DNA from: Pseudomonadota bacterium | GTDB taxonomy: Bacteria > Pseudomonadota > Gammaproteobacteria > Steroidobacterales > Steroidobacteraceae | Length of the DNA: 64,000 bases | Direction of reading: 5' to 3' | Assembly (NCBI GenBank): GCA_018240525.1 | Contig: JAFEFN010000014.1 | Span: 172,487 to 236,486, forward strand | In this document: positions 44,311-55,411 of the stretch, in pieces | How the letters are laid out: every line of letters begins with the position of its first letter | How positions within the stretch are numbered: the stretch's first letter is position 1 | Notes under the pieces: model-generated | Databases searched by the model: none | The model's input: only the letters and a program-made list of their open reading frames with translations | Told to the model about the DNA's origin: nothing | Position numbers and translations under genes: made by a program

Positions 44311-47177
44311 GAACTCTTTCTCAGGGCGGCAGCCGCCGGCTTCAGGCGCTGGGTGTCGTTGGCGGATTCTTCGGTGGCGCTCGCGCGCAGCGCGGCATTG
44401 ACCAGCGCCTGCTGCTCGAGCTCGTGGATCTTGCCGAGCCCCGTGGCCGGGGCCGCCGCCGGGGCGCGGCCGGCGTAGAGCACCGGGCGCCGCGCGCCGG
44501 CCAGCTCCTGCAGGCGGTGGCGGATCTGGTACCAGGCGCCCTGGTTCTGCGGCTCCTCCTGGCACCACACGACCTCGCGCACCTCGGGGTAGGCGTTGAG
44601 CACCGACTGGTACTCCTCGGTCGGGAAGGGGTAGAGCTGCTCGATCCTCACCAGCGCGACATCGCGCAGCTGTTCCTTGCGGCGCGCCCTGAGCAGGTCG
44701 AAGTACACCTTGCCGCTGCAGAAGACCACCCGGTGCACCTGCGAGGCGGACAGCGCCTCCACCTCGCCGATGACGCGCGCGTAGCTGCCGCGGCTCAGAT
44801 CCTCCAGCGGCGAGACCGACAGGTCCAGCCGCAGCAGGCTCTTGGGCGACATGATCACCAGCGGCTTGCGGAACGCCTGCCGCATCTGCCGGCGCAGCAG
44901 GTGGAACATCTGCGCCGGGGTCGAGGGCACGCACACCTGCATGTTGTTCTCGGCGCACAGCTGCAGGAAGCGCTCCAGGCGCGCCGAGGAGTGCTCGGGC
45001 CCTGCGCCCTCGTAGCCGTGCGGCAGCATCAGCGTCAGGCCGCAGAAGCGCTCCCACTTCGCCTCGCCCGAGCTGATGAACTGGTCGATGATCACCTGGG
45101 CGCCGTTGGCGAAATCCCCGTACTGCCCCTCCCAGATGGCGAGCGTGGCAGGATCGGTGGTCGAGTAGCCGTACTCGAACCCCATCACGGCCTCCTCCGA
45201 GAGCACCGAGTCGATGATCTGCACGCGCGGCTGCCGCGGCGCGAGGTGCTGCAGCGGGACGTAGGTGGCATCGGTCTGCTGCTCGTGCAGCACCGCGTGG
45301 CGGTGGAAGAAGGTGCCGCGGCCGCTGTCCTGGCCGGTGAGGCGAATGCCGTAGCCCTCCTCGATGAGGGAGGCATAGGCGAGGGTCTCCGCGCAGCCCC
45401 AGTCCAGCGGCATCTCGCCCTGGATCATCCTGCGGCGGTTGGCCATGACCTGCGCCACGCGCGGCTGCAGCGCGAAACCCCGCGGCACGTCGGTGATGCG
45501 CCCGCCGAGCCGGCGCAGCTGCGCCACCTCGACGCCGGTCTGCACCCGCTCGGTCCAGTCGACCTGCGCGTACGGGGACCAGTCCACGGTGTACTTGTTG
45601 CCGATCATGCCGAGCGAGGCGCGTGCCTGCGGGCGGCCCTCGTCCAGCCCGTTGCGGTACTGCTCGAGCATGCCCTCGGCGTCGGCCTCGGTGAGCACGC
45701 CCTCGCGGATCAGCTGGTCGGCGTACAGCCGCCGCGCCGTGGCGTGCCCGCGGATGGCGCGGTACATGCCCGGCTGCGTGGCCGAGGGCTCGTCGGCCTC
45801 GTTGTGGCCGTGGCGGCGGTAGCCCACCAGGTCGATGACCACGTCCTTGCGGAAGCGCAGCCGGTATTTCAGGGCGAGGCGCGTCACCAGCACGACCGCC
45901 TCGGCATCGTCGGCGTTGACGTGGAAGATCGGCACTTCCAGCATCTTGGCGACGTCGCTGCAGTAGGTCGTCGAGCGCGCGTCGGCGGGCTCGGAGGTGG
46001 TGAAGCCGACCTGGTTGTTGATGATGACGTGCACCGTGCCGCCGGTGAAGAAGCCGCGCGCCTGCGACAGCTGCAGGGTCTCCATGACCACGCCCTGGCC
46101 GGCGAAGGCGGCATCGCCGTGCACCAGCACCGGCAGCACGCGCTCGGCGCGCTCGTCGCCGCGGCGCTCCTGGCGGGCGCGCACCGAGCCTTCCACCACC
46201 GGGTTCACCACCTCCAGGTGCGAGGGGTTGAAGGCGAGCACGGTGTGCACGTTGCCCTTGGGCGTGCGCAGGTCGGCCGAGAAGCCCTTGTGGTACTTCA
46301 CATCGCCCGAGCCCTTCAGGCGCTTGGGGTCGTAGTTCCCCTCGAACTCGGAGAACAGCACCGCCGGGGACTTGCCCAGCAGGTTCACCAGCACGTTCAG
46401 CCGCCCGCGGTGCGCCATGCCGATGACGACTTCCTCCATCCCCGCGCTGCCGCAGTTCTGGATGAGGTCATCCATGAGCGGGATGAACGCCTCGCAGCCC
46501 TCGAGCGAGAAGCGCTTCTGGCCGACGTACTTGGTGTGCAGGTAGCGCTCGAGCCCCTCGGCCGCCGTCAGCTGCCACAGCAGGTTGCGCTTCTCCTCGT
46601 GGGTCAGGGCACCCAGCAGGCGCAGGTCCTGGAACTCATCCTGCAGCCACAGGCGCTCCTCGGAGTCCGAGACGTGCGCGAACTCCGCGCCGACGTTGCC
46701 CGCGTAGATGTACTCGAGCTGCGAAAGGATGTCGCGCAGCTTCAGGCGCCGCGCCACCGCGGCCGTGCGGCTGCCGGTGAAGAACTCGCTGTCCAGGTCC
46801 GCCGGCGCCAGCCCGAAGTAGGCCAGGTCGAGCACGCTCGGGCGCGGCCGCACGGTCAGGCCCAGCGGGTCGATCGTGGCGATGAGGTGGGCGCGGTTGG
46901 TCCACACCTGGATCAGGCGCGAGACCGCCGCCTGCCGGGCATCCGCCCCGAGCGCGGTGCTGGAACCGCTGCCCACGTGCGCGGCGCGGTCGGCGATCGC
47001 GGCGCGCACCGGGCCGTGCGCATGCTCGGCCGCGGGGCGCGGCCCCAGGGCATCGAAGTACGCGCGCCACTGGGGCTCGAGGCTCGCCGCATCGCGCAGG
47101 TACTGCTCGTAAAGGGCATCGAGATAGTCGGCGTTGCCGCCGTAAAGGGCTGTTGGTTCGAGCATGGGGAAGGGCAA
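44307..47177 (-). CDS. sucA: 2-oxoglutarate dehydrogenase E1
   Basis: 956 residues; thiamine-dependent decarboxylation of 2-oxoglutarate. The N-terminal [27 protein letters not shown] arm that binds E2, the [17 protein letters not shown] active-site segment, and the TPP-binding motif region [15 protein letters not shown] are all present. A second ATG lies four codons downstream ([10 protein letters not shown]). The order sucA-sucB-lpdA is canonical. Confidence 0.97.
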   Translation of the reverse strand: MPFPMLEPTALYGGNADYLDALYEQYLRDAASLEPQWRAYFDALGPRPAAEHAHGPVRAAIADRAAHVGSGSSTALGADARQAAVSRLIQVWTNRAHLIATIDPLGLTVRPRPSVLDLAYFGLAPADLDSEFFTGSRTAAVARRLKLRDILSQLEYIYAGNVGAEFAHVSDSEERLWLQDEFQDLRLLGALTHEEKRNLLWQLTAAEGLERYLHTKYVGQKRFSLEGCEAFIPLMDDLIQNCGSAGMEEVVIGMAHRGRLNVLVNLLGKSPAVLFSEFEGNYDPKRLKGSGDVKYHKGFSADLRTPKGNVHTVLAFNPSHLEVVNPVVEGSVRARQERRGDERAERVLPVLVHGDAAFAGQGVVMETLQLSQARGFFTGGTVHVIINNQVGFTTSEPADARSTTYCSDVAKMLEVPIFHVNADDAEAVVLVTRLALKYRLRFRKDVVIDLVGYRRHGHNEADEPSATQPGMYRAIRGHATARRLYADQLIREGVLTEADAEGMLEQYRNGLDEGRPQARASLGMIGNKYTVDWSPYAQVDWTERVQTGVEVAQLRRLGGRITDVPRGFALQPRVAQVMANRRRMIQGEMPLDWGCAETLAYASLIEEGYGIRLTGQDSGRGTFFHRHAVLHEQQTDATYVPLQHLAPRQPRVQIIDSVLSEEAVMGFEYGYSTTDPATLAIWEGQYGDFANGAQVIIDQFISSGEAKWERFCGLTLMLPHGYEGAGPEHSSARLERFLQLCAENNMQVCVPSTPAQMFHLLRRQMRQAFRKPLVIMSPKSLLRLDLSVSPLEDLSRGSYARVIGEVEALSASQVHRVVFCSGKVYFDLLRARRKEQLRDVALVRIEQLYPFPTEEYQSVLNAYPEVREVVWCQEEPQNQGAWYQIRHRLQELAGARRPVLYAGRAPAAAPATGLGKIHELEQQALVNAALRASATEESANDTQRLKPAAAALRKSS

Positions 47178-47244
47178 GGATGCGCCGGAGCGGAAGTTTA
47201 ACGGAAAGCGCCGCTGCGGGGGAAAGTCCGCCCGTGACGGGGAC

Positions 47245-47721
47245 TTAGGAGCGATCGAGCAACCCGACTTCGTAGACGATCAGGGTCGCGTAGATGACGA
47301 GCACCGCGTACAGGAACACCCCGACCGGGACGCGGCCGAAGGCGCGCAGCCGCGCCAGCTGGGTCAGCAGCAGCACCCCACCGGCGGTGAGGCTGATCTT
47401 CACCAGCGGGAAGGTCATGCCGGCGATCCCGATGAGGGGTGCCATCAGGGGATTGCCCTCCTCGGCCACCTGGCGGTTCACGAGCACCAGCGTCAGGAAG
47501 GCATCCACGCAGGAGCACAGGACGATGATGAGCGCCACGGCGAGCCACTGCGGATGGTGCCAGTCGACCGAGCTCACGCCGCGCTCACCGGCACGGCGCG
47601 GGCCGCGGCGGCGCGGGCGAAAGCTTCCCACCAGCAGCCCGCGCAGCACGCGGGTGCGCCGCTCGGGCGCGCGCTCACGCCGCTCGCCCGGGGGTACCAG
47701 GTGTTCTTCGGTCACGGACAT
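47245..47721 (-). CDS. DUF5658-type inner-membrane protein
   Basis: 158 residues from the ATG at 47721: an Arg-rich cytoplasmic N terminus and three or four membrane helices (about 55-75, 85-105, 110-150). The order of short helices with a CVDAFLTLVLV segment near the first matches the DUF5658 family. The open frame extends left but without homology. No function is known. Confidence 0.7.
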   Translation of the reverse strand: MSVTEEHLVPPGERRERAPERRTRVLRGLLVGSFRPRRRGPRRAGERGVSSVDWHHPQWLAVALIIVLCSCVDAFLTLVLVNRQVAEEGNPLMAPLIGIAGMTFPLVKISLTAGGVLLLTQLARLRAFGRVPVGVFLYAVLVIYATLIVYEVGLLDRS

Positions 47722-47889
47722 GATGCTGGCGTTGTTCTTCTTCGGTGTCGGCCGGTGTCCACCGCATTCTAGCGAGGCGGCGCGCCGGGCACGGCACCGG
47801 CGGATGTGATGCAGTTCACAGCGCAGCGGCAGCGCCGCCCGGTTTGACTTAAGACACGCCGCGGCCACTCATATATATGATCAGCGCGC

Positions 47890-49287
47890 ATGACCCCGCC
47901 GAACACCCCCGCAGCTGCGAGTTTCATCCATCCCGACGGGCTGCCGGTGCCGCGGCGGTACTGGTCCATCGCCGCGATCCTGCTCGCGATCATCATGTCG
48001 GTGCTGGACAGCACGATCGTCAACGTGGCGCTGCCCACCATGACGCGCGATCTTCAGGTGGCGCCGGCCGCCTCGATCTGGGTCGTGAATGCCTACCAGA
48101 TGGCGATCCTGATGGCGCTCCTGCCGCTGGCCTCGCTCGGCGAGGTCGTCGGCTACCGGCGCGTCTCCCAGGCGGGGATCATGGTCTTCACCGTCGCCTC
48201 GCTCGGCTGCGCGCTCGCGCCCTCGCTCCTCGGCCTGAGCATCGCGCGCGTCGTCCAGGGCCTCGGCGCGGCGGGGATCATGAGCGTGAACGCCGCGCTC
48301 GTGCGCTTCACCTACCCGCACGCCTCGCTCGGCCGCGCCATGGGCATCAACGCCTTCGTCATCGCCACCGCGGCGGCCCTCGGGCCGACCCTGGCCTCCG
48401 CGGTGCTCGCGGTCGCGCACTGGCGCTGGCTCTTCGGCATCAACGTGCCCATCGGCATCGTGGCCGCGATCATCGCGCTGCGCGCCCTGCCCGAGTCCGA
48501 GCGGGTGCACCGCCCGCTCAACCACGCCGGCGCGGCGCTCTCGGCGGCGACCTTCGCGCTGTGCCTGAGCGGGCTGCAGTCGCTGGCGCACCACGCCGCC
48601 CTGGGGCTCGCCCTGGCGCAGCTCGGGCTCGGGATCGCGGCCGGCGCGGTGCTGGTGCGGCACGAGCGGCCGCGCCGCTCGCCCATCATCCCGTTCGACC
48701 TGCTGCGCGTGCGCATCTTCACCCTGTCGCTGGCGACCTCCGTGTGCAGCTTCATGGCGCAGATGACCGCGCTGGTCTCGCTGCCCTTCGAGATCCAGCG
48801 CCTGGGCTACAGCGCGGTGGAGACCGGGCTGTTCATGACACCGTGGCCGCTCGCACTGGCGGTCGCCGCCCCGCTCGCCGGGCGGCTCGCGGACCGCCAC
48901 GCGGCCGGCCTGCTCGGCGGCCTGGGGCTGCTGACGATGGCGAGCGGACTCGCCCTGCTCGCCTTCCTGCCCGCCGGCCACGGGCCGGCGAGCTTCATCT
49001 GGCGCATGGCGCTGTGCGGGCTGGGCTTCGGGTTCTTCCAGGCCCCCAACAACCGCACCATCATGGCCGCCGCGCCACGCCAGCGCAGCGGCGCCGCCGG
49101 GGGTATGCTCTCGAGCGCGCGCCTGCTGGGCCAGGCCCTGGGCGCGGCGCTGGTGGCGATCCTGTTCAGCGCCTACGCGGGCAGTGGACCGAAGGTCGCG
49201 CTGTGCGTGGCCGCCGCACTGGCCCTTCTCGGTGCGGCGGTGAGCCTGGTGCGCCTGAAGGCCCCTTCCGCAGGAGTGATCCGATGA
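47890..49287 (+). CDS. DHA2-type MFS multidrug efflux transporter
   Basis: 465-residue, 14-helix drug:proton antiporter of the EmrB/QacA branch. The first helix carries [14 protein letters not shown] and the loop has the [11 protein letters not shown] family pattern. It lies divergently from the DUF5658 gene and overlaps the next gene by ATGA. No membrane-fusion (EmrA) partner is beside it, so it may work alone or with an unlinked partner. Confidence 0.9.
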   Translation: MTPPNTPAAASFIHPDGLPVPRRYWSIAAILLAIIMSVLDSTIVNVALPTMTRDLQVAPAASIWVVNAYQMAILMALLPLASLGEVVGYRRVSQAGIMVFTVASLGCALAPSLLGLSIARVVQGLGAAGIMSVNAALVRFTYPHASLGRAMGINAFVIATAAALGPTLASAVLAVAHWRWLFGINVPIGIVAAIIALRALPESERVHRPLNHAGAALSAATFALCLSGLQSLAHHAALGLALAQLGLGIAAGAVLVRHERPRRSPIIPFDLLRVRIFTLSLATSVCSFMAQMTALVSLPFEIQRLGYSAVETGLFMTPWPLALAVAAPLAGRLADRHAAGLLGGLGLLTMASGLALLAFLPAGHGPASFIWRMALCGLGFGFFQAPNNRTIMAAAPRQRSGAAGGMLSSARLLGQALGAALVAILFSAYAGSGPKVALCVAAALALLGAAVSLVRLKAPSAGVIR

Positions 49288-49772
49288 CCCAGAGTCCCGT
49301 TGCGCCCGGCACGCCGCTCAAGCCGCCCTTCACGCTGGCCACGGCCACCGCCAAGGTGCGCACGGCCGAGAACGGCTGGAACTCGCGCGATCCCAAGCGC
49401 GTGGCCCTCGCCTACACCGAGCAGTGCCGCTGGCGCAATCGCGCGGAGTTCATTGCCGGGCGCGCCGAGATCGAGCAGTTCCTCGCGCGCAAGTGGGCGC
49501 GCGAGCTGGACTACCGGCTCATCAAGGAGATCTGGACGCACGGCGCGGACCGCATCGCGGTGCGCTTCGCCTACGAGTGGCACGATGACTCCGGCCACTG
49601 GTACCGCAGCTACGGCAACGAGAACTGGGAGTTCGACGAGGCGGGCCTGATGCGCCGGCGCATCGCCTCCATCAACGACCTGCCGATCGCCCCGGGCGAG
49701 CGCAAGTTCCACTGGCCCGCCCCCGGGCCCCGGCCCGAGGAGCACCCGGGGCTGAGCGAGCTCGGCCTGTAG
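49284..49772 (+). CDS. DUF1348 (NTF2-like) protein
   Basis: 162 residues. The domain matches the DUF1348 family: [15 protein letters not shown], then [42 protein letters not shown] and [18 protein letters not shown]. The ATG overlaps the TGA of the MFS gene, so the two are translationally coupled. Function unknown; it may bind or modify the exported compound. The open frame further left belongs to the MFS gene. Confidence 0.85.
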   Translation: MTQSPVAPGTPLKPPFTLATATAKVRTAENGWNSRDPKRVALAYTEQCRWRNRAEFIAGRAEIEQFLARKWARELDYRLIKEIWTHGADRIAVRFAYEWHDDSGHWYRSYGNENWEFDEAGLMRRRIASINDLPIAPGERKFHWPAPGPRPEEHPGLSELGL

Positions 49773-49802
49773 CGCGCGGCGGCCGCGCGTGCGCCGGCGC
49801 GC

Positions 49803-50678
49803 TCAGGCCAGCGCGGACTTGAACAGCACCAGCAGGCGGGCCCAGGCCTTCTCGGCGGCCGCGGCGTTGTAGACCTGGGAGTCCGGCGGGCACCAGCCGT
49901 GCAGGGTGCCCGCGTACACCTCGACCTCCGCGGGCAGCTTCGCGCCGGCGAAGGACTCGCGCAGCACGTTCTTCGCATCCGGCTGCTTCTCGTCGTCGTT
50001 CGCGGCGATGGCGACCAGGTAGTGCGCCTTCATCCTCGGGATCAACAGGTGCGGGCTGTCGGGCGTGTCGGTGACCAGCCCGCCGCCGTGGAACGAAGCA
50101 CCGGCGCCGACGCGGCCGGGCACGGCCGCCGCGGTGCGCAGGGTGAGCGCACCGCCCATGCAGTAGCCGGTGGTCCCGACCTTGCGCTTCCGGTCCACCG
50201 CGGCCTGGCCGTCCAGCCAGCCGATGAACGCGGTGGCATCGGTGGCCGCGGTCGCCGGCGTGAGCGCGTTCATGAGGGCCATCATGGCATCGCGCGTCGG
50301 CGGGTCGTTGAAGTCCGGGTGCTCGGGCGCGGTGGGCGCATGCTTCACCCGATAGAAGGGATTGACCACCAGCACCGCGTAGCCGGACTCGGCCAGGCGC
50401 TTGCCCATCTGCCGGAAGGCGGGCCGCAGTCCGAAGATGTCCGGCCAGATCAGCACCGCGGGTGCGGCTCCCCGGGCCGGGTGCACGAAGTAGGCATCAC
50501 ACACCCCATCGGGGGTCCTGATCTGCACCTCCTGGTCGGTGACCTCGGCGGCATCGGCCGCACGCGGCAGCGCGGCCAGCAGGCCCGCACCGAGGGTGAG
50601 TGCGCCGAACTCGCGTCGCGACAGGCCCATCTTCAGGCGGTACGCCACCATGTCGTCCATCGAGTCGTTGTCGCACAT
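49803..50678 (-). CDS. Dienelactone hydrolase-family protein with Tat signal
   Basis: 291 residues from the ATG at 50678. The N terminus carries a twin-arginine motif (SRREFG, 20-25) and a hydrophobic stretch, so it is probably exported folded. The alpha/beta hydrolase has its nucleophile Cys173 in GYCMGG, a His260 in GTLHGW and an acidic residue near 228, giving a Cys-His-Asp triad. Substrate unknown. The open frame extends left without homology. Confidence 0.88.
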   Translation of the reverse strand: MCDNDSMDDMVAYRLKMGLSRREFGALTLGAGLLAALPRAADAAEVTDQEVQIRTPDGVCDAYFVHPARGAAPAVLIWPDIFGLRPAFRQMGKRLAESGYAVLVVNPFYRVKHAPTAPEHPDFNDPPTRDAMMALMNALTPATAATDATAFIGWLDGQAAVDRKRKVGTTGYCMGGALTLRTAAAVPGRVGAGASFHGGGLVTDTPDSPHLLIPRMKAHYLVAIAANDDEKQPDAKNVLRESFAGAKLPAEVEVYAGTLHGWCPPDSQVYNAAAAEKAWARLLVLFKSALA

Positions 50679-50941
50679 GATCCTCTCCCGGTTCGTGTTG
50701 GCTCTTGGACCGCGCCGGCGCCCTCGGCCGCGCGCGAAATACTGCACCGCCGCCACGGCGCAGCACAACCCTCGGCTCAGAGTCGCGCGGCCCCCGATCC
50801 GGGTGAGCACCGCGCAGGCAACCCGCACAGCCAAGGCTGCGCACCGGCGAGCGCCGGACGGCACCGGGCGTGTCCGCGGGTGCAACTGTGTATGCTGACC
50901 GGCGCCACGCGGACGAGGCGTGGTCAGGACAAAGGTCAGGC

Positions 50942-53185
50942 ATGGAACACGGGCCGTCGGTTACGGTCTTCCTCGCGCAGATCGTGGTGCTGCTCACCGT
51001 CGGGCGCATCGCCGGCGAGGCGATGCAGCGCATCGGCCAGCCCCCGCTCATCGGGCAGATCGTGGCCGGGGTGCTGCTCGGCCCCTCCGTGCTCGGTGCG
51101 CTCGCCCCGGCCCTGCATGGCCAGCTGTTCCCCGCCGCGCCGGAGCAGAAGGCCATGCTCGATGCCGCCGCGCAGCTCGGCATCTTCCTGCTCCTGCTGC
51201 TGACCGGGATGGAGACGGACCTCTCGGTGTTCCGCCAGGCGCGCCGCCCGGCGATCAGCATCTCCCTCACCGGCATCCTGGTGCCCTTCGCCTGCGGCGT
51301 CGTCACCGGGTTCTTCCTGCCGCAGTCGCTGCTGCCCGATCCCGGGCGGCGCCTGGTGACCGCCCTCTTCCTCGGCACCGCGCTGGCGGTCTCCTCGGTG
51401 AAGATCGTCGCGCTCGTGGTGCGCGACCTGGGATTCCTGCGCCGCACGGTCGGCCAGGTCATCCTCGCCGCGGCGATCCTCGATGACACCCTGGGCTGGA
51501 TCATCATGTCGGTGATCTTCGGCCTGGCGAAGTACGGCGCGGTGGACCTGGCCACGGTGAGCCGCGCGGTGCTCGGCACGGCGCTGTTCCTGGCGCTGAG
51601 CTTCACCCTCGGGCGGCGCGTGGTGTTCCGCCTCATCCGCTGGTCGAACGACACGCTGCAGAGCGAGATGGCGCCGATCTCCATGATCCTCGCCATCGGC
51701 GGCGCACTGGCGCTCCTCACCGAGCTCATCGGCGTGCACTTCGTGCTCGGCGCCTTCATCGCCGGCATCCTCATCGGCCAGTCCCCGATCCTCACCCGGC
51801 AGATCGAGACGCAGCTGCGCGGCCTGATCGTCGCGCTCTTCATGCCGGTGTTCTTCGCCCTGGTCGGGGTGAGCACCGATCTCGCCGCGCTCGCCCGCCC
51901 GCAGCTCGCGCTGCTCACCGGCGGGCTCATCCTCCTGGCGAGCGTCGGCAAGTTCTGCGGCGCCTTCCTCGGCGGGCGCATCGGCGGGCTGAGCGGCCTG
52001 GAGTCCTTCGCCGTCGGCTGCGGCATGAACGCGCGCGGCTCGACCGAGGTCATCGTGGCCACCATCGGCCTGTCGATGGGCGCGCTCAACGAGAACCTGT
52101 TCAGCGCCATCGTGGCGATGGCGGTCGTCACCACGCTCGCCATGCCGCCGAGCCTGCGCTGGGCGCTCGGGCGGCTGCCGGTGAAGGACGAGGAGCGCTC
52201 GCGCCTCGAGCGCGAGGAGGTGGAGAGCCAGGCCTTCCTCTCGCGGGTGGAGCGCTTGCTGGTCGCGGTCGATGAGAGCCCGAGCGGTCTGCTCGCCTCA
52301 CGCCTGGTCGGGCTGGTGGCCGGCGTGCGGCGCATCCCGACCACCATTCTGCACGTTGGCGGCGGCGCGGACGACGCCCGCGCCGGCCGCGCCTCCCGGC
52401 GGGCCACCGACACCCTCAAGGCCGGCATCGATGCGGGCGATCGCCTCGCGGTCACGGTCGCCGACAAGGCCGAGGTCGTCAGCCGCGCCGAGGCGCGCGG
52501 CGCTGCCGGCGAGGCGATCGAGACGGAGGCCCGCAAGGGCTACGGCCTGCTCGTCATCGGACGCGAGCCGGCCGCCCAGGGCAGCGCGTTCGATGCGGAG
52601 ATCACCCGCAGCGTGAACGGCTTCGCCGGCGCGTTCGCGATCGCCATCGCGCGCGGCCGCGAGCGCGCGGCGCCGCCGGGCGAGGGCCTCAAGATCCTGG
52701 TCGCCGTGACCGGCACCCGCGTCTCGCTGCAGGGCGCGGAATTCGCGGTCGCGCTCGCGCAGGCCTCGCGCGGCACGGTGACGGCGCTGTACGTGCGGGT
52801 GGCCGGAGCCGCGGTGCGCTGGCGCGAGCGCTTCGGGCGCGCGCTGGCACCGCGCAACAGCGCGGTGGTGACGCTGCGCGAGATCCAGGGCTTCGGCGAG
52901 CTCTACGGGGTGGCGGTGAACGGGGAGACGCGGACCGTGGACAGCGCCGCGGCGGCGATCGTGCGCTATGCGCGCGAGGGCGGCTACGCGCTCCTGGTCA
53001 TGGGCGTGAGCCCGCGCCCGGCCGACCGCCTGTTCTTCGGCGAGGTCCCCGCGCAGGTGCTCGAGCAGTCCCCCTGCTCGCTGCTGTTCGTCTCCGGCGA
53101 GGCGGCGGCCGGCTCGCGCGGCGGCCACGAGGCGGCGGAAACCCGCTCCGGGGCGGCCGTCTCGGCCGGCCAGGCGCCGCTTTAG
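50942..53185 (+). CDS. CPA2 cation/proton antiporter with USP-like tail
   Basis: 747 residues from the ATG at 50942. Residues about 1-400 hold 12-13 membrane helices with the IGQPPLIGQIVAGVLLGPSVLG and LGWIIMSVIFGL segments and a GCGMNARGSTEVIVATIGL helix typical of Kef/CPA2. The C-terminal region (about 430-720) contains two USP-like domains (VERLLVAVDESPSG; EGLKILVAVTGTRVSLQG). Likely role: K+ or Na+/H+ exchange with regulation by the tail. Confidence 0.9.
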   Translation: MEHGPSVTVFLAQIVVLLTVGRIAGEAMQRIGQPPLIGQIVAGVLLGPSVLGALAPALHGQLFPAAPEQKAMLDAAAQLGIFLLLLLTGMETDLSVFRQARRPAISISLTGILVPFACGVVTGFFLPQSLLPDPGRRLVTALFLGTALAVSSVKIVALVVRDLGFLRRTVGQVILAAAILDDTLGWIIMSVIFGLAKYGAVDLATVSRAVLGTALFLALSFTLGRRVVFRLIRWSNDTLQSEMAPISMILAIGGALALLTELIGVHFVLGAFIAGILIGQSPILTRQIETQLRGLIVALFMPVFFALVGVSTDLAALARPQLALLTGGLILLASVGKFCGAFLGGRIGGLSGLESFAVGCGMNARGSTEVIVATIGLSMGALNENLFSAIVAMAVVTTLAMPPSLRWALGRLPVKDEERSRLEREEVESQAFLSRVERLLVAVDESPSGLLASRLVGLVAGVRRIPTTILHVGGGADDARAGRASRRATDTLKAGIDAGDRLAVTVADKAEVVSRAEARGAAGEAIETEARKGYGLLVIGREPAAQGSAFDAEITRSVNGFAGAFAIAIARGRERAAPPGEGLKILVAVTGTRVSLQGAEFAVALAQASRGTVTALYVRVAGAAVRWRERFGRALAPRNSAVVTLREIQGFGELYGVAVNGETRTVDSAAAAIVRYAREGGYALLVMGVSPRPADRLFFGEVPAQVLEQSPCSLLFVSGEAAAGSRGGHEAAETRSGAAVSAGQAPL

Positions 53186-53206
53186 CGCCCGGGCGTTGCC
53201 GGGCGC
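53185..53206 (+). terminator. Hairpin at the end of the antiporter gene
   Basis: GCGCCCGG/CCGGGCGC is a perfect 8-bp stem with a six-base loop starting at the last base of the stop codon. No T-run follows. Confidence 0.4.
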
Positions 53207-53399
53207 AGGTCCGTGCGCGGTCTTCTCCAGGATGCCGTCGAACGCCTCCCGCGATCGGCACCTCCGCTGCCTGCGACACCGCAAGGGACACGGTGGCGGC
53301 CCGGCAAAAAGGGACCCGCACGCGCCGGCGCGCGGGGGCGTACCATGCCAGCCTCCCGGGGAGGGATACGCCCTGACAAGCCGACGGAGACCCACGATC

Positions 53400-54038
53400 A
53401 TGCGCATGACGCGTGCCGGCGTCTTCTTCAGCACGGTGCTGGCCGCGGTGCTGCCGCTGACGGCCGCCGCGGAATCCAGCGTCCAGACCGGCACGGCGAC
53501 CGCGTCCCCGGGGGCGAGCGGCCACGTCGACTTCTCGGTGATCGTTCCCAAGGTGCTGTACCTGCGCGTGGGCAGCGGTTCGAGCTACTCCACCGGGACG
53601 CTGAGTTCCGTGGCCACGATAGACCTGATCCAGTTCGCGCCGCCGCCGGCGAGCCTCGGCAACGGCACGGCCGTGGCGGGCACGGGCGGGGACCTCGCCG
53701 GCGGGGTCGAGACCGCCGCCATCCTGAGCAACAGCGGCAATGTCACCCTGAACGCCACCTCCTCGGGCGCGCTCGCGAACGGGGCCGGCAACGCCATCGC
53801 CTTCACCGAGATCCGGACCACGGCGGCGACCCTGACCTCGGCCACCGCGCTGCCCGCGCCGGTGCTGGTCAACGGCACCAGCACCAACGTCGTGCTCACC
53901 GCGCCGGCCAGCAAGCTCATCAGCCAGGATGCGAAGTGGACCTACAGCTACGCGAACACCGCCACCCCGCCGGCCGGCACCTACGGGGGTGCGAACGTCA
54001 ACAACGGCCGGGTGGTCTACACCGCCACCATGCCGTGA
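53400..54038 (+). CDS. Secreted protein of unknown family
   Basis: 212 residues with a clear Sec signal (about 1-24, ending AAA). The rest is rich in Thr, Ser, Ala and Gly and looks all-beta, with one copy of a long Asn/Thr-rich region. I recognise no named domain. Overall composition is reminiscent of pilin-like or DUF4402-like beta-sandwich proteins, which is weak evidence. It lies between the antiporter and the glycosyltransferases. Confidence 0.6.
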   Translation: MRMTRAGVFFSTVLAAVLPLTAAAESSVQTGTATASPGASGHVDFSVIVPKVLYLRVGSGSSYSTGTLSSVATIDLIQFAPPPASLGNGTAVAGTGGDLAGGVETAAILSNSGNVTLNATSSGALANGAGNAIAFTEIRTTAATLTSATALPAPVLVNGTSTNVVLTAPASKLISQDAKWTYSYANTATPPAGTYGGANVNNGRVVYTATMP

Positions 54039-54114
54039 GGCGCCCCGGGCAGCGCGCGCGGGGTCGTCATCGCGGTTTTGCGGATTGCGTGTCTTTGTAA
54101 CGTAACGTAAAGTG

Positions 54115-55368
54115 ATGATCACTCCTCGGTCCCTTCGGGCGCTCCGACACCTTGAACACCAGCTCGATGCAGCGCAGATCCGGATCCGCCGCCGCGATCA
54201 GCCGATGGACCTAGCGGCGTCGAACAGCCGCGAACCGACCCGGCTCGATGACCGGCGCGCGCCGGTCCCCAGCTTTCCCGGTCCGGAGCTGTCGATCATC
54301 GTCCCGACCTTCAACGAGCACGACAACGTCGCCGAGCTCCTGCGGCGGCTGCGCCTGTGCCTGCCGCACGGCAGCTGGGAAGTCATCTTCGTCGACGACG
54401 ACTCCCCGGATGGCACCGCCGAGCGGGTGCGCGCGCTGGCCGCGGAAGACAGCCGCGTGCGCTGCATCCAGCGCGTCGGCCGGCGCGGCCTGGCCTCGGC
54501 CTGCGTCGAGGGGATGCTGTCCACCAGCGCCGCCTACCTGGCGGTGATCGATGCGGACCTGCAGCACGACGAGCGGCTGCTGCCGCGCATGCTCGAGGCG
54601 CTGCGCCAGGAGGAGATCGACATCGTGGTCGGCAGCCGCTACGCCGCCGGCGGCGACCTCGGCGACTGGGACGCGCGGCGCGCGCGCCTGAGCCGCCTGG
54701 CCACGCGCCTCAGCCGCACGCTGGTGCCGGCGCAGCTGACCGACCCGATGAGCGGGTTCTTCATGATCCGGCGCGAGGCGTTCATGGACAGCCAGCGCCA
54801 CCTCTCGAGCATCGGCTTCAAGATCCTCGCGGACCTGTTCGCCTCCAGCCCGCGCGCGCTGCGCTTCCGCGAGCTCGGCTACATCTTCGGCACGCGCCAG
54901 GCCGGGGAGAGCAAGTTCGACTCCGCCTCCGCCTGGGACTACGCGATGCTGGTGCTGGACAAGCTGGTGGGACGCTGGCTGCCGGTGCGCTTCATCGCCT
55001 TCTCCCTCGTCGGCGCCCTGGGCGTGGTGGTGCACTTCGCGGTGCTGTCGGTCGCCTTCCAGGTGCTCAGGAGCAGCTTCGTGGCCAGCCAGGCGATCGC
55101 CATCGGCTGCGCGATGACCTTCAACTTCGCGGTGAACAACCTGCTCACCTATCGCGACCGCCGGCTGCGCGGGCTGCGCTGGCTGCGCGGCTGGCTGACC
55201 TTCATGCTCGCCTGCAGCCTCGGTGCGCTCATGAACCTCGGGCTCGCCGCGTCGCTGTACCGCGCGGACCACGCCTGGCCGCTGGCGGCGCTGTGCGGCA
55301 TCCTCGTCGGCGCGATCTGGAACTACGTCGCGACGACACTGACCACCTGGGGCCGACCGCGCGGCTGA
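54115..55368 (+). CDS. GT2-family glycosyltransferase fused to a GtrA domain
   Basis: The N-terminal GT2 domain (about 60-290) has the LSIIVPTFNEHDNV start, the FVDDDSPDGT nucleotide-binding loop and a DADLQHDE DxD-type motif, like dolichyl/polyprenyl-phosphate mannosyl or glucosyl transferases. A C-terminal GtrA-like domain with four membrane helices (about 300-410) follows. Likely transfers a sugar to a polyprenyl phosphate and helps it across the membrane. The start is uncertain: GTG 54112, ATG 54115 or ATG 54205; none has a good Shine-Dalgarno. Confidence 0.87.
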   Translation: MITPRSLRALRHLEHQLDAAQIRIRRRDQPMDLAASNSREPTRLDDRRAPVPSFPGPELSIIVPTFNEHDNVAELLRRLRLCLPHGSWEVIFVDDDSPDGTAERVRALAAEDSRVRCIQRVGRRGLASACVEGMLSTSAAYLAVIDADLQHDERLLPRMLEALRQEEIDIVVGSRYAAGGDLGDWDARRARLSRLATRLSRTLVPAQLTDPMSGFFMIRREAFMDSQRHLSSIGFKILADLFASSPRALRFRELGYIFGTRQAGESKFDSASAWDYAMLVLDKLVGRWLPVRFIAFSLVGALGVVVHFAVLSVAFQVLRSSFVASQAIAIGCAMTFNFAVNNLLTYRDRRLRGLRWLRGWLTFMLACSLGALMNLGLAASLYRADHAWPLAALCGILVGAIWNYVATTLTTWGRPRG

Positions 55369-55411
55369 TGGGCCGCAGCCGGTCGCGACCGCTCCCCGGG
55401 CGCCGTCGCGC

